Of a DNA stretch of 64,000 nt, positions 31,401 through 40,776 are shown one piece after another (positions within the stretch are counted from its first letter, which is position 1; every line of letters starts with the position of its first letter). Location: positions 1,178,001 to 1,242,000 of the forward strand of contig CAWGFK010000055.1 in assembly GCA_963821735.1 (NCBI GenBank), given 5' to 3'. Position numbers and translations under genes: made by a program. Below the pieces are notes generated by a model. The model ran no database searches. It worked only from the letters and a program-made list of their open reading frames with translations, and had not been told where the DNA came from. This stretch comes from Laspinema sp963821735. Its GTDB lineage: Bacteria > Cyanobacteriota > Cyanobacteriia > Cyanobacteriales > Laspinemataceae.

Positions 31401-33073
31401 AGGGACATCACCAGACTTTCCCGCAGAGGGTCGATGGGGGGATTGGTGACTTGAGCAAACCGTTGTTTGAAATAGTCGTAAAGCAGGCGAGGTTTTTGGG
31501 AGAGAACCGCCAGGGGGATATCATCGCCCATGCAGAAGGTGGGTTCTTTGCCCATTGCTGCCATTTCTTCGACAATCATTTCCACGTCTTCGCTGGTGTA
31601 GCCGAAGGCGGTTTGGGCCGATAGCAGTTGTTCGGGGGTGAGTTGATTGGCGGTTAGGGGAGTTTGGCGTTGGAGATGTTGACGATGTTGGGCCAACCAT
31701 TCGCCGTAGGGATGCCTTTGAGCAATCCGTTCTTTGACTTCCCAGTTTTTGAGGACTTCGTGGGTGGTGAGGTCTACGACGAGGGTTTGACCGGGACCGA
31801 GGCGACCTTTTTCGATGATGTCGGCTTCGGGAATATTGACCACACCGGCTTCCGAGGCGACCATGACTAAGCCGTTGCGGGCGATCGCATAGCGGGCGGG
31901 GCGTAAGCCGTTGCGATCGAGGGTGGCCCCGACTTGTTGTCCATCGCTATAGGCAATCAGGGCGGGACCATCCCAAGGTTCTTGGATGCCGCTGTAGTAT
32001 TCATAGAAATCGACGATAGACTGCCGATTTTTGAGGGCAGGCTGGTTTTGATAGGCTTCCGGGACCATAATCATCAAGGCTTCGCTGGCGCGAGAACCGG
32101 ACCGCACTAGCAGTTCCATGACGTTATCCAGGTTGGCGGAGTCGCTGTTTTTGGGATTGACGAGGGGTTTGAGTTGTTCGATGCGATCGCCCCATAACGG
32201 CGACTGTAAATCCACCTGCCGCGCCATCATCCAGTTGATATTGCCCAAGAGGGTATTAATTTCCCCATTGTGTCCCAACAACCGCATCGGTTGAGCCAAG
32301 GGCCATCGGGGCAGGGTATTGGTGCTAAATCGGCGATGATAGACTGCAAATGCACTGGTATAGGACTCATCGTGCAGATCCAGGTAAAAATCAGCCAGGA
32401 CCGCCGAACGGACCATTCCTTTATAGACAATGGTGCGATGGGAGAAGGAGCAAATATAGAAATCTTGTCCCCAAATAATCGGGGTTTGGTCGTTTGGACC
32501 CGCTGCATCCACCTTCAGGGCGGAACCGATTGCGCGGCGAGTCAGATACAGATGGCGTTCTAATTCATCCCCCGTCTTGTCTGGGGAATAGACAAACATT
32601 TGCTCAATATGAGGCTGATTTTCCCGCGCTTGCACTCCCAAGACTTCCGGACGCACGGGGACCTTACGCCATCCTAAGAGGTGCAGGTCGTGAGTTTTGA
32701 GGGTTTCCTCGACAATTTGACGCGCCGAGAGTTGCAACACCGGGTCCAGGGAGAAAAAGACCATCCCGACCCCAATGGATTCGAGGGGATAGGAGTTCGG
32801 GTTATGCTCTTGTAACCAAGGTTGGAAGAGTTGCCAAGGAATCGCGGTCATCACTCCGGCCCCATCTCCTGAATCCCGGTCTGCGGAACAACCGCCGCGA
32901 TGTTCGAGGCAGGTTAGGGCATTCAAAGCCATTGAGACGATTTCCCGACTGGGAACGTTTTGGGGATTGGCAATATAACCGACACCACAGGCGTCTCGTT
33001 CTTCAACTAACCAAGGTTGACCCAGGAAACCGAACTCATTGATGGAATTGGATTGAATATTTGGGTTGGGCAT
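28415..33073 (-). CDS. glsF: ferredoxin-dependent glutamate synthase, large subunit
   Basis: GOGAT makes two glutamates from glutamine and 2-oxoglutarate, the second step of ammonium assimilation. The 1552-residue length is normal. A 28-residue propeptide precedes the nucleophile Cys29 (ERDACGVGYIANP), followed by HRGGCSADRDSGDGAG of the glutaminase domain. The FMN/synthase part has SGHDGGTGASPLSSIKHAG, and the 3Fe-4S site is CIMARICHTNNCPVG. The C-terminal beta-helix is glycine-rich (GMTGGTLVV). The N-terminus matches plant and cyanobacterial Fd-GOGAT better than NADH-GOGAT, and no small subunit is adjacent; the ferredoxin assignment is therefore likely but not certain. The gene is intact. 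Confidence 0.92.
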   Translation of the reverse strand: MPNPNIQSNSINEFGFLGQPWLVEERDACGVGYIANPQNVPSREIVSMALNALTCLEHRGGCSADRDSGDGAGVMTAIPWQLFQPWLQEHNPNSYPLESIGVGMVFFSLDPVLQLSARQIVEETLKTHDLHLLGWRKVPVRPEVLGVQARENQPHIEQMFVYSPDKTGDELERHLYLTRRAIGSALKVDAAGPNDQTPIIWGQDFYICSFSHRTIVYKGMVRSAVLADFYLDLHDESYTSAFAVYHRRFSTNTLPRWPLAQPMRLLGHNGEINTLLGNINWMMARQVDLQSPLWGDRIEQLKPLVNPKNSDSANLDNVMELLVRSGSRASEALMIMVPEAYQNQPALKNRQSIVDFYEYYSGIQEPWDGPALIAYSDGQQVGATLDRNGLRPARYAIARNGLVMVASEAGVVNIPEADIIEKGRLGPGQTLVVDLTTHEVLKNWEVKERIAQRHPYGEWLAQHRQHLQRQTPLTANQLTPEQLLSAQTAFGYTSEDVEMIVEEMAAMGKEPTFCMGDDIPLAVLSQKPRLLYDYFKQRFAQVTNPPIDPLRESLVMSLRMHLGFRGNLLEVKPELAKQLEIDSPVLNEADLRQIESRSDAVSLSTLFPLTDSPSELAESVQNLCHQAAEAVRNGATLLILSDAPGPNSSTTYIPPLVAVGAVHHALIRAGLRSHASLIVNTAQCWSTHHFACLIGYGASAVCPYLALESVRHWHEDGKTQKLMERGKLPQVTLEQSQENYRHAIEAGLLKILSKMGISLLSSYHGAQIFEAVGIGRELLDLAFVGTASQIGGLSVAELASELRAFHEKAFPQPAGKKLPNEGFVQYRPGGEYHMNSPEMSKALHKAVADMKGSGEGYEHYQLYKQYLAERPPTALRDLLDFKSDRPSISIDEVEPVAEILKRFCTGGMSLGALSREAHEVLAVAMNRIGGKSNSGEGGEDPVRFGVLDNVDDQGKSPSLPHLNGLKNGDTASSAIKQVASGRFGVTPEYLMNAKQIEIKMAQGAKPGEGGQLPGKKVSPYIAMLRKSKAGVPLISPPPHHDIYSIEDLAQLIFDLHQINPKAGVSVKLVSEIGIGTIAAGVAKANADIIQISGHDGGTGASPLSSIKHAGSPWELGLAEVQRVLMGNGLRDRVVLRTDGGLKSGWDVLIAALMGAEEFGFGSIAMIAEGCIMARICHTNNCPVGVATQQEKLRARFTGVPEHVVNFFYFIGEEVRQLLAMLGYRSLQEVIGRGDLLTLRESVQLTKTQGLSLDVITKMLPDTRGDRSWLNHGPVHSNGPVLDDELLADGEITGAIATQSQVSKIFPIVNTDRSVGARLAGEIASRYGNNGFGGQINLTFQGAAGQSFGAFNVSGVTLRLEGEANDYVGKGMTGGTLVVVPPAGATYNPAENAIVGNTCLYGATGGYLFARGQAGQRFAVRNSLGKAVIEGAGDHACEYMTGGVIVVLGQTGRNVGAGMTGGLAYFLDEEGNFDELVNHEIVHVQRVTTPAGEAQLKEMIQMHQEQTGSDKASRILENWTEYLPKFWQVVPPSEADSPEASAEPTVEKVAVKA

Positions 33074-34090
33074 TGCTTTTCGGGTAGATGATGGATGGGG
33101 AATTGTAGAGTTTAGAGTTTAGGTTTTAGCGTTTTTTCCGGTTAAATCTGCGAGCTTTTAATCATCGAATTCTCTATAAATTAGGGGTAAACATATGTTT
33201 AGATGGAAACGAGCCGCAGAAGGGGTAGGCGCGATCGCCCCCGTTGCTGCCCCTTCTGACCATCAAGGGTTGGGCTGCATCAAGCGATCGCCTCTCCGTT
33301 TTACCCGAATGCAAGTCCCGAACGGAAATAGCCAATCCCTGAATAGGGCAACTATACAAATTAACCTTCTGTCTCATTAATTTTAGAAGGTTTTCAGGCC
33401 ATTGTTAATTCCGGTCTGACTTGAGCGGTTTTCTTGAGGATGGCCCTAAATCTGTTTGGAACCCGGGGAGTTTCTCGGTTCCCTCTGATTTAGCGCTCCT
33501 TCCCTTCGGTCTTGAGATGCTCAGGGCGTCCCTGTTGAACAGCGATGGCCCAGAGGATATTTGATCCCAGAAAGTTAGGGGTAAGCCAAAGTTATAGGTC
33601 TGGATTAAAAATCATATAGAAATAACTTTCATCTGACAATCCCTAGTGTAAAGATTCAGCAACCCGATGCATCAACAATCAAGCTGTGCCGACTCGGATA
33701 GTCATGCCCGTCTGTCGGACGGGTGGGATCGCCGCTAAAGCTTAAGCCTTGAGGTGAAATTTAAAGCCCGGATAAAGTCCCTGGAGTTAGAGATAAAGAT
33801 TTGATATAGATTACCCCTATCTATCTCCCGGACGACTGACAAGGCTTTGCTGGCTTGTTATGGTGGGGTAAAGAGGGTTGGAAGGCCCTGGCCTCAGTAA
33901 CAGGCTTAAATTCTTTATTTTAATTTGGCTTTCTCGGGGAAATATATCTTTAAGAAGCAGACTTAAACTCATCCTTAGCCCCACTCAGGTCAGAAAATTT
34001 CTCAGGCATCTACTCGATGACCCCAAATTCACCTTCTGGGCGATCGACTGGATGGACTGGATGCGGCTTCCCCACTCTCAAGCAACGATT
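33074..34090. other. long intergenic region between GOGAT and cupin genes
   Basis: No convincing gene over about 1 kb. It contains a perfect 14-bp palindrome taaacatatgttta at 33188-33201, about 115 bases upstream of the GOGAT start, a possible operator; it does not match the NtcA pattern GTA-N8-TAC. A small hairpin cccgtc-tgtcg-gacggg lies near 33706-33722. The stretch 33430-33560 is GC-richer than its surroundings and could be a remnant, but I could not assign it. Confidence 0.4.
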
Positions 34091-34105
34091 ATGGAGACTC
34101 GAACA

Positions 34106-34516
34106 ATGGCTAACGCTCAAGAAATTCTTCATCCAGGGGCCACTGCTGCCTCCTCATCCTCTCCGATGGTGGCAGCAACGGAACTGCGCCCTTGGGGTTC
34201 GTTCACCGTTTTAGAAGATGCCAACGGATATAAAATTAAGCGGATTGAAGTCAAACCGGGTCACCGACTCAGTTTGCAAATGCACCACCATCGCAGCGAA
34301 CATTGGATTGTGGTTTGTGGAACGGCCCGGGTGGTTTGCGGAGACCAAGAATTGATGCTAACCAGCAATCAGTCTACTTATGTCCCGCAATGCACGAATC
34401 ATCGTCTGGAAAATCCTGGGGTGATTCCGTTGATTTTGATTGAGGTTCAAAATGGGGAATATTTGGGTGAAGACGATATCGTCCGATTCCAAGATGACTA
34501 CGCCCGGGCTAAATAA
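34106..34516 (+). CDS. cupin protein, mannose-6-phosphate isomerase type II-like
   Basis: A short protein (136 residues from ATG 34106) consisting of the cupin fold found at the C-terminus of bifunctional mannose-1-phosphate guanylyltransferase/isomerases. Signatures are RPWGSF, VKPGHRLSLQMHHHRSEHW with metal-binding histidines, and YVPQCTNHRLENPG. Stand-alone versions are common in cyanobacteria and may interconvert mannose-6-phosphate and fructose-6-phosphate for polysaccharide synthesis. GGAG at 34093-34096 supports this start over ATG 34091 and the longer frame from 33878. Confidence 0.87.
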   Translation: MANAQEILHPGATAASSSSPMVAATELRPWGSFTVLEDANGYKIKRIEVKPGHRLSLQMHHHRSEHWIVVCGTARVVCGDQELMLTSNQSTYVPQCTNHRLENPGVIPLILIEVQNGEYLGEDDIVRFQDDYARAK

Positions 34517-34679
34517 TTCTCGTCGGCCCGGTCACGGACTCCTGCGATCTTCATGCTCATCATAATTGCTTGCGTGAGGAAAGCTCAAGCCGATTCACCC
34601 GCGTTTTGGAGGACCTGCCTCCCGTCCCGTTTACCCGATCGCCCTGCTCTTTGCGGTTTAAATGGGTTATAAACGAGAT

Positions 34680-34786
34680 GCGATCGCCTTTTACGAAGGT
34701 AAAGGGCGATTTTTTGGGGAAATTAGCTGGCGATCGCAGTAGCATTTGAGTCGCGATCGCGGTAAAATTGCGATCGCCGATCACGA
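34680..34786. repeat. cluster of HIP1 octamers
   Basis: Four GCGATCGC-type sites fall within about 105 bases (near 34681, 34730, 34756 and 34772) just upstream of the iscA-like gene. HIP1 is scattered through the whole window, but this is the densest intergenic group seen. Confidence 0.6.
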
Positions 34787-34806
34787 CACCCAATGTCCAC
34801 CCATTC

Positions 34807-35148
34807 ATGATTCAGCTGAGTAAAGCAGCCGTCACCGAAATTAAACGCATCCAGTCCAAACAGTCCAACCCAAATGTCTGGTTTCGTCTCGGGGTTGAAA
34901 CGGGGGGTTGTGCTGGGTGGTACTATACGATGGCGTTTGACGAACAGTGCAACCCCGATGATCTCATCTGTGAGTGCGATGGCGTTCAAGTGACGGTCGA
35001 TAGCCGCTTCCTCGACTATCTCAACGGCCTGACTTTAGATTACTCGCAGGATTTGATGGGAGGAGGGTTCCGCTTCCATAACCCCAAGGCTGCAAAGACT
35101 TGTGGCTGTGGTAACTCCTTCTCGATTGTTGAGTCCTCCACCCCCTAG
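34807..35148 (+). CDS. A-type iron-sulfur carrier (HesB/IscA/SufA family)
   Basis: A 113-residue Fe-S assembly protein that carries or delivers clusters to apo-proteins. The three family cysteines are visible: Cys in ETGGCAGW and the pair in KTCGCGNSF near the C-terminus. The length is normal. ATG at 34807 (MIQLSKAAVTEIKRI) is the family start; the longer frame from 34768 lies in HIP1 sequence. It directly precedes the str operon on the same strand, but a strong promoter between it and rpsL suggests separate transcription. Confidence 0.9.
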   Translation: MIQLSKAAVTEIKRIQSKQSNPNVWFRLGVETGGCAGWYYTMAFDEQCNPDDLICECDGVQVTVDSRFLDYLNGLTLDYSQDLMGGGFRFHNPKAAKTCGCGNSFSIVESSTP

Positions 35149-35241
35149 GGACCCGCTGAGGTCAGCCCTTCAATCTCTAATATGGCCCTCAATGGGGATT
35201 TTTATCTCCTGCCATTTGGGATTGTTTTTCTGCCCTAAAAA

Positions 35242-35271
35242 TTGACAGCGGATACTAGGGTAAGATATAAT
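35242..35271 (+). promoter_or_regulatory. consensus sigma-70-type promoter for the str operon
   Basis: Perfect -35 TTGACA (35242-35247) and perfect -10 TATAAT (35266-35271) are separated by 18 bases. Transcription should start near 35278, leaving about 45 bases of leader before rpsL. Confidence 0.82.
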
Positions 35272-35321
35272 TGTAGATTGTTGTCAACTTGATCCTTGAA
35301 AACCTGAATACCCCATAACTC

Positions 35322-35696
35322 ATGCCCACAATACAACAACTTATTCGTACCGAACGGCAGAAGATCGAAAAGAAAACCAAATCGCCTGCACTCAAGAGTT
35401 GTCCGCAGCGTCGGGGCGTTTGTACGAGAGTTTATACCACCACACCGAAAAAACCCAACTCAGCCCTGAGAAAAGTAGCACGGGTTCGTCTGACCTCTGG
35501 ATTTGAAGTCACCGCCTACATTCCAGGTATTGGTCATAACCTGCAAGAACACTCCGTCGTGATGATCCGAGGCGGCAGGGTCAAGGATTTACCCGGAGTT
35601 CGTTACCACATCATCCGTGGGACCTTAGATACTGCCGGAGTCAAAGACCGCCGTCAAGGGCGTTCTAAATATGGGGCCAAGCGTCCTAAGGCCTAA
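35322..35696 (+). CDS. rpsL: 30S ribosomal protein S12
   Basis: The 124-residue decoding-site protein of the small subunit. It shows the conserved start MPTIQQLIRTER, and the functional loops KKPNSALRKVARVRLTSG and GGRVKDLPGVRYH, where streptomycin-resistance changes arise; Lys is wild-type in KKPNSA. It is intact and is the first gene of the str operon, just behind a consensus promoter. Confidence 0.98.
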   Translation: MPTIQQLIRTERQKIEKKTKSPALKSCPQRRGVCTRVYTTTPKKPNSALRKVARVRLTSGFEVTAYIPGIGHNLQEHSVVMIRGGRVKDLPGVRYHIIRGTLDTAGVKDRRQGRSKYGAKRPKA

Positions 35697-36271
35697 ATAG
35701 AGATTAAATGAGGCGCGAAGCCTGAATCGGAACAGTCAAGGGTTGCGGTGTTCAGTGGAAGGGCGATCGCTGATGTGGGGTATCCAAGGGATTCAATCCA
35801 AGGATGAACAAGCTTCCCACGGGATGGAGAGAGTCCGCCCCTTAAGTTGATCGACAAAAAAGATGTACAATCTGATGGCGCTCATCTGGCCAAACGATGG
35901 CCTGAAAAACCCCATCGATTCAATCGATTGTGTCAGGATGAGCGATCCCGATTAAAGATTCAGGCAGTTCTCATCGGACTCGGTAGGAAAACTTGAGGGA
36001 GCAATCGCCTTGGACGGCTATAAAAAAGATGCGATCGCCTAAGCGAATCAAGCATCGGCCAGACCATCAAGCCCGTCCAACCCATCGCGAACCGTCACTT
36101 CACCAAGGACTAAGCGGACCTCCGAATACTCCAAAGAAAGAAAACCGTCTTCCTTCCCACCACCGTGGGAGGATTCAAGCTGAATCGCCTCAGCAACGAA
36201 TCACAGCTAGTCACGGCTAGTTACAGTTAGTTACAGTTAGTTACAGTCGTTAGTTTGGGTGAAAAGTTAGT
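35697..36271. other. unusually long gap between rpsL and rpsG
   Basis: No gene is supported; the frame 35993-36220 has repetitive, unnatural composition. The last part holds a tandem 10-base repeat, ttacagttag, at 36221-36250, preceded by degenerate copies (cagctagtca, cggctag). In most str operons this gap is far shorter. Confidence 0.5.
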
Positions 36272-36742
36272 ATGTCTCGTCGCACTGGTAGTCAAAAACG
36301 TTCTGTTACTCCCGATCCAGTTTATAACAGCCGCTTGGTTGGTATGATGGTGCGGCGTGTAATGAAGAGTGGCAAAAAGTCAGTCGCCTTCAATATTGTT
36401 TACAACGCCATGAAAACCATCGAAGAAAGAACCGGCGCAGATGCCCTGGAAGTCTTTGAAAAGGCGGTCAAAAATGTGACTCCCCTGGTGGAAGTCAAAG
36501 GCCGACGGGTTGGCGGGGCCACCTATCAAGTCCCGATGGAAGTTCGGTCCGATCGCGGTACAGCGTTAGCATTGCGCTGGATCATTCACTTTTCCAGAAC
36601 CCGCGCGGGTCGCACGATGGCCATGAAATTGGCTAACGAATTAATGGATGCTGCCAACGAAACCGGCAATGCAATCCGGAAACGGGAAGAAACCCACCGG
36701 ATGGCAGAAGCCAATAAAGCGTTCGCCCACTATCGTTACTAA
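36272..36742 (+). CDS. rpsG: 30S ribosomal protein S7
   Basis: The 156-residue primary 16S rRNA-binding protein of the small-subunit head. It starts MSRRTGSQKR and contains the conserved VEVKGRRVGGATYQVP and ALRWIIHFSRTR blocks. Intact, typical length, second gene of the str operon. Confidence 0.98.
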   Translation: MSRRTGSQKRSVTPDPVYNSRLVGMMVRRVMKSGKKSVAFNIVYNAMKTIEERTGADALEVFEKAVKNVTPLVEVKGRRVGGATYQVPMEVRSDRGTALALRWIIHFSRTRAGRTMAMKLANELMDAANETGNAIRKREETHRMAEANKAFAHYRY

Positions 36743-37291
36743 AATCGGAATCAGACCCATTGCGGAAAAAAAAGGTGTTCTATGTAAACAAATTTTGCAA
36801 AAAATATTAAAATGTAACAGGACCGGGGAAAATCCACAGGAGTATGCCCGATTTGGGTTAACTTCAAAGACGGTGGATTCCTTCTGTCATGTCGAATTGA
36901 GCCTTTTTCTAGCCCCCTAGAGAAGTGGCCAAGCAGAAGTCAAACTCCTAAAAAAAATAACAGCGAGTGACTTCGCAACCCGAGGAGAATTTTAGGTGTT
37001 GTCTTCTCGGGAAGGTAAGTCGGTTAAATGACGTTAGCCTGTTTAAGCAAACGGTGGGTCAAAAAACCCGATTCAACCCTGGACTGACTTGAAGTAAAGA
37101 TGGCGACATTCCAAGCGCGATCGGCAAGGGTCTAGGAAATAAAAGCAATCAGCGTCTAAACAGTAAAACCGCCAAGCGTCTGGTGAACTAGAATCGAGGA
37201 TTGTACCGACGACTTGGAAAAGCACCAACACCCAAGAGCGTTTAACGCATCATTCAAAGATAATTGCGGCAACACAAACAAGGAGGTAGCT
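36743..37291. other. gap between rpsG and fusA
   Basis: About 550 bases with no gene. A cgaggagaa/ttctcgg hairpin lies near 36980-37013. The end carries a perfect AGGAGG at 37281-37286 that fixes the fusA GTG start. Confidence 0.5.
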
Positions 37292-39369
37292 GTGGCACGT
37301 ACTGTCCCGCTTGAGAAAGTGCGAAACATAGGAATCGCCGCCCACATCGATGCGGGCAAGACCACAACGACGGAGCGGATTCTGTTTTATTCCGGTGTGG
37401 TTCACAAAATCGGTGAGGTGCATGATGGCAACACCGTGACAGACTGGATGGAGCAAGAGCGAGAGCGGGGCATTACCATCACGGCTGCTGCCATCACCAC
37501 CAGTTGGAAAGACAACCAGATCAACATCATTGACACCCCCGGTCACGTAGACTTCACCATTGAAGTGGAGCGCTCCATGCGTGTACTCGACGGCGTGATT
37601 GCCGTCTTCTGCTCCGTGGGTGGAGTTCAGCCGCAATCCGAAACCGTGTGGCGTCAAGCCGATCGCTATAAAGTGCCGCGCATCGCGTTTATTAACAAGA
37701 TGGACCGCACTGGGGCGAACTTTTATAGAGTTTACGATCAGATTTGCGATCGGATGCGGACTAACGCCGTGGCGATCCAACTCCCGATCGGCAACGAAGA
37801 CAAATTCTCTGGAATCATCGACTTGGTGCGGATGAAAGCTCGGATCTACACCAATGATATCGGCACGGATATTCAAGAGGGCGAGATTCCTGAGGACATG
37901 ATCGAACTCGCTAAAAAGTATCGGACTAAGCTGATTGAAGCGGTGGCCGATACCAGTGATGCCTTAACCGAAAAATACCTCGAAGGTGAAGAATTTACCG
38001 AGCAAGAAATTGTCACGGCTTTACGGAAGGGAACCATTACGGGTCAGATTGTCCCGACAATGTGCGGTTCAGCATTCAAAAACAAAGGGGTTCAGCTCTT
38101 GTTAGATGCTGTGGTAGATTATCTACCGGCTCCCATTGACGTGCCCCCGATTCAAGGAACTCTGCCGAATGGGGAAGAAATCTCTCCGGAGTGCCGATGA
38201 TAATGCCCCCCTCTCGTCATTAGCCTTCAAAATCATGGCTGACCCCTACGGACGTCTGACCTTTATTCGGGTCTATTCCGGCGTTCTGGAAAAAGGCAGT
38301 TACGTTCTCAACTCCACCAAGGATAAGAAAGAACGGATTTCCCGCTTGATTGTCATGAAAGCCGACGAGCGGATTGAAGTCGATGAACTGCGAGCTGGGG
38401 ACCTCGGGGCCGCTGTGGGTCTGAAAGACACCTTCACCGGAGATACCATCTGCGCCCCAGATAGTCCGGTGATTCTGGAATCCCTGTTTATTCCCGAACC
38501 CGTGATCTCCGTAGCGGTCGAACCCAAGACTAAGCAAGACATGGAGAAGCTGTCGAAAGCACTGCAATCCTTGTCCCAAGAAGACCCCACCTTCCGCGTG
38601 AGCATCGACCCCGAAACCAATCAAACCGTGATTGCCGGGATGGGTGAACTTCACTTGGAAATTCTGGTGGATCGGATGTTGCGAGAGTTTAAAGTAGAAG
38701 CCAACGTGGGTGGCACCCCAAGTAGCCTACCGAGAAACGATTCGTAAAGCCGTCAAAGCTGAAGGTAAATTTATTCGCCAAAGCGGTGGTAAAGGTCAGT
38801 ACGGTCACGTGGTCATCCAACTCGAACCGGGCGATCCGGGTACGGGATTTGAGTTTGTCTCGAAAATTGTGGGCGGAACTGTACCGAAAGAGTACATTTC
38901 TCCCGCAGAACAAGGGATGAAAGAAGCCTGTGAATCTGGGATTTTAGCAGGCTACCCCATGATTGACATCAAGGCCACGTTGGTAGATGGTTCCTACCAC
39001 GATGTTGACTCCTCGGAAATGGCCTTTAAAATTGCTGGCTCTATGGCAATTAAAGAAGGGGTGATGAAAGCGTCACCTGTTCTGTTAGAGCCTATGATGA
39101 AGGTTGAGGTAGAAGTTCCCGAGAACTTCCTCGGGGACGTGATGGGCGACCTCAATTCCCGTCGGGGCCAAATCGAAGGAATGGGTGCCGAGCAGGGAAT
39201 TGCCAAGGTGACTGCTAAAGTTCCATTAGCAGAAATGTTTGGCTATGCCACGGATATCCGGTCTAAAACCCAAGGCCGAGGTATCTTTACGATGGAGTTT
39301 AGCCACTATGAAGAGGTGCCTCGCAACGTGGCTGAACCCATCATCGCCAAGAGTAAAGGGAACGCATAA
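37292..39369 (+). CDS. fusA: elongation factor G (two frameshifts in this sequence)
   Basis: Translocation GTPase. Three overlapping frames together cover EF-G. The GTP-binding motifs are AHIDAGKTTTTER, DTPGHVDF and NKMD. The first frame ends at 38200; reading CC at 38186-38187 as C restores EEISRSADDNAPLSS. The second ends at 38747; reading GG at 38712-38713 as G restores VEANVGAPQVAYRETIRK. With both corrections the protein has 691 residues, the usual length, and domains II-V are all recognisable. Start: GTG behind a perfect AGGAGG. Two independent one-base insertions in an essential gene point to sequence error. Confidence 0.93.
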
Positions 39370-39389
39370 TAGTAGTTCATTTGTTCACG

Positions 39390-39450
39390 GTTCATTGTTC
39401 ATTGCTTTTTCCCAATGAACAATGAACAATGAACAATGAACAATGAACGA
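39390..39450. repeat. heptamer (STRR-like) repeat forming a hairpin between fusA and tuf
   Basis: The plus strand has gttcattgttcattg (39390-39404), then after eight bases its complement, continuing as a tandem run of caatgaa units to about 39449. The 15-bp arms are perfect. Such heptamer arrays are known in cyanobacteria as STRR sequences. Confidence 0.8.
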
Positions 39451-39473
39451 TTGAGAAAGGAACTAGAGAATAC

Positions 39474-40724
39474 ATGGCACGCGCAAAGTTTGAACGGACT
39501 AAACCCCACGTTAACATCGGTACGATCGGTCACGTTGACCACGGTAAAACGACCCTGACCGCAGCAATTACCTTGACCCTTGCTGCTCTGGGTCAAGCCA
39601 AAGCCAGAAAGTACGATGACATCGATGCTGCTCCCGAAGAAAAACAACGGGGGATCACGATTAACACCGCTCACGTGGAATACGAAACCACTGATCGTCA
39701 CTATGCCCACGTTGACTGCCCGGGTCACGCTGACTATGTGAAAAACATGATCACCGGAGCTGCCCAAATGGATGGCGCTATCCTGGTGGTATCTGCAGCT
39801 GATGGCCCCATGCCTCAGACCCGGGAACACATTCTGTTGGCAAAACAGGTGGGGGTTCCGAATATCGTCGTGTTCTTGAACAAACAAGACCAAGTTGATG
39901 ACGAAGAACTCCTGGAACTCGTGGAACTTGAAGTGCGTGAGCTCCTCACTTCCTACGATTTCCCCGGTGATGATATTCCGATTGTCTCCGGTTCGGGTCT
40001 GTTGGCCCTGGAAGCTTTGACCAAAACCCCCGCTATCAAGAAGGGTGACAATGAGTGGGTTGATAAAATCTACGCCTTGATGGATGAAGTGGATGCTTAC
40101 ATTCCGACTCCGGAACGGGCGATCGATAAGCCTTTCTTAATGGCTGTAGAAGACGTCTTCTCGATTACGGGTCGTGGAACTGTTGCCACGGGTCGGATCG
40201 AACGCGGTAAAGTCAAAGTTGGCGAAACTGTGGAATTGGTTGGAATCAAAAACACTCGCAGCACCACGGTGACTGGGGTGGAAATGTTCCAAAAAATTCT
40301 TGAAGAAGGTCTGGCTGGAGATAACGTCGGGGTACTGCTCCGGGGGATCCAAAAGGCAGATATCGAGCGCGGGATGGTGATTGCTAAACCCGGTTCGATT
40401 ACTCCTCACACTCAGTTCGAGTCTGAAGTGTATATTCTCAAGAAGGAAGAAGGGGGCCGTCATACGCCGTTCTTTTCCGGCTATCGTCCTCAGTTCTATG
40501 TTCGGACGACTGACGTGACCGGAACCATTAAAGCCTTCACCTCAGACGAAGGTGATGAAGTGGAAATGGTGATGCCCGGAGACCGGATCAAGATGACGGT
40601 TGAGTTGATCAACCCGATCGCCATTGAACAAGGGATGCGCTTCGCCATCCGTGAAGGCGGACGGACCGTCGGCGCGGGTGTGGTCTCGAAAATCCTCGAC
40701 CAACCAGCAGCAGCCAAGAAGTAA
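39474..40724 (+). CDS. tuf: elongation factor Tu
   Basis: The 416-residue GTPase that delivers aminoacyl-tRNA. G motifs are GHVDHGKTT, DCPGHADY and NKQD; the switch-I region has EEKQRGITINTAHVEY. Domains II and III are complete, with GRGTVATGRIERG and FSGYRPQFY. The length includes the small insertions usual in cyanobacteria. AAAGGA lies 13 bases upstream of the ATG. Fourth gene of the str operon, intact. Confidence 0.98.
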   Translation: MARAKFERTKPHVNIGTIGHVDHGKTTLTAAITLTLAALGQAKARKYDDIDAAPEEKQRGITINTAHVEYETTDRHYAHVDCPGHADYVKNMITGAAQMDGAILVVSAADGPMPQTREHILLAKQVGVPNIVVFLNKQDQVDDEELLELVELEVRELLTSYDFPGDDIPIVSGSGLLALEALTKTPAIKKGDNEWVDKIYALMDEVDAYIPTPERAIDKPFLMAVEDVFSITGRGTVATGRIERGKVKVGETVELVGIKNTRSTTVTGVEMFQKILEEGLAGDNVGVLLRGIQKADIERGMVIAKPGSITPHTQFESEVYILKKEEGGRHTPFFSGYRPQFYVRTTDVTGTIKAFTSDEGDEVEMVMPGDRIKMTVELINPIAIEQGMRFAIREGGRTVGAGVVSKILDQPAAAKK

Positions 40725-40776
40725 ACCGGCTGAGGACGCTCTGACCTTTTAAGGCAGAAGCGTGCTGATTGACGGT

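Noticed and set aside
28415..33073. NADH-dependent GOGAT (gltB)
   Set aside because: N-terminal sequence resembles the ferredoxin type and no small subunit is adjacent; kept as the less likely alternative.
33188..33201. NtcA binding site before the GOGAT gene
   Set aside because: The palindrome lacks the GTA-N8-TAC pattern.
33195..33380. 61-codon plus-strand frame upstream of GOGAT
   Set aside because: Built largely from HIP1 sequence with no recognisable protein pattern.
35993..36220. 75-codon frame between rpsL and rpsG
   Set aside because: Pro/His/Arg-rich repetitive composition and no start signal; treated as non-coding.
39390..39450. CRISPR-like tandem repeat
   Set aside because: Units are seven bases with no spacers, so it is a heptamer array and not a CRISPR.
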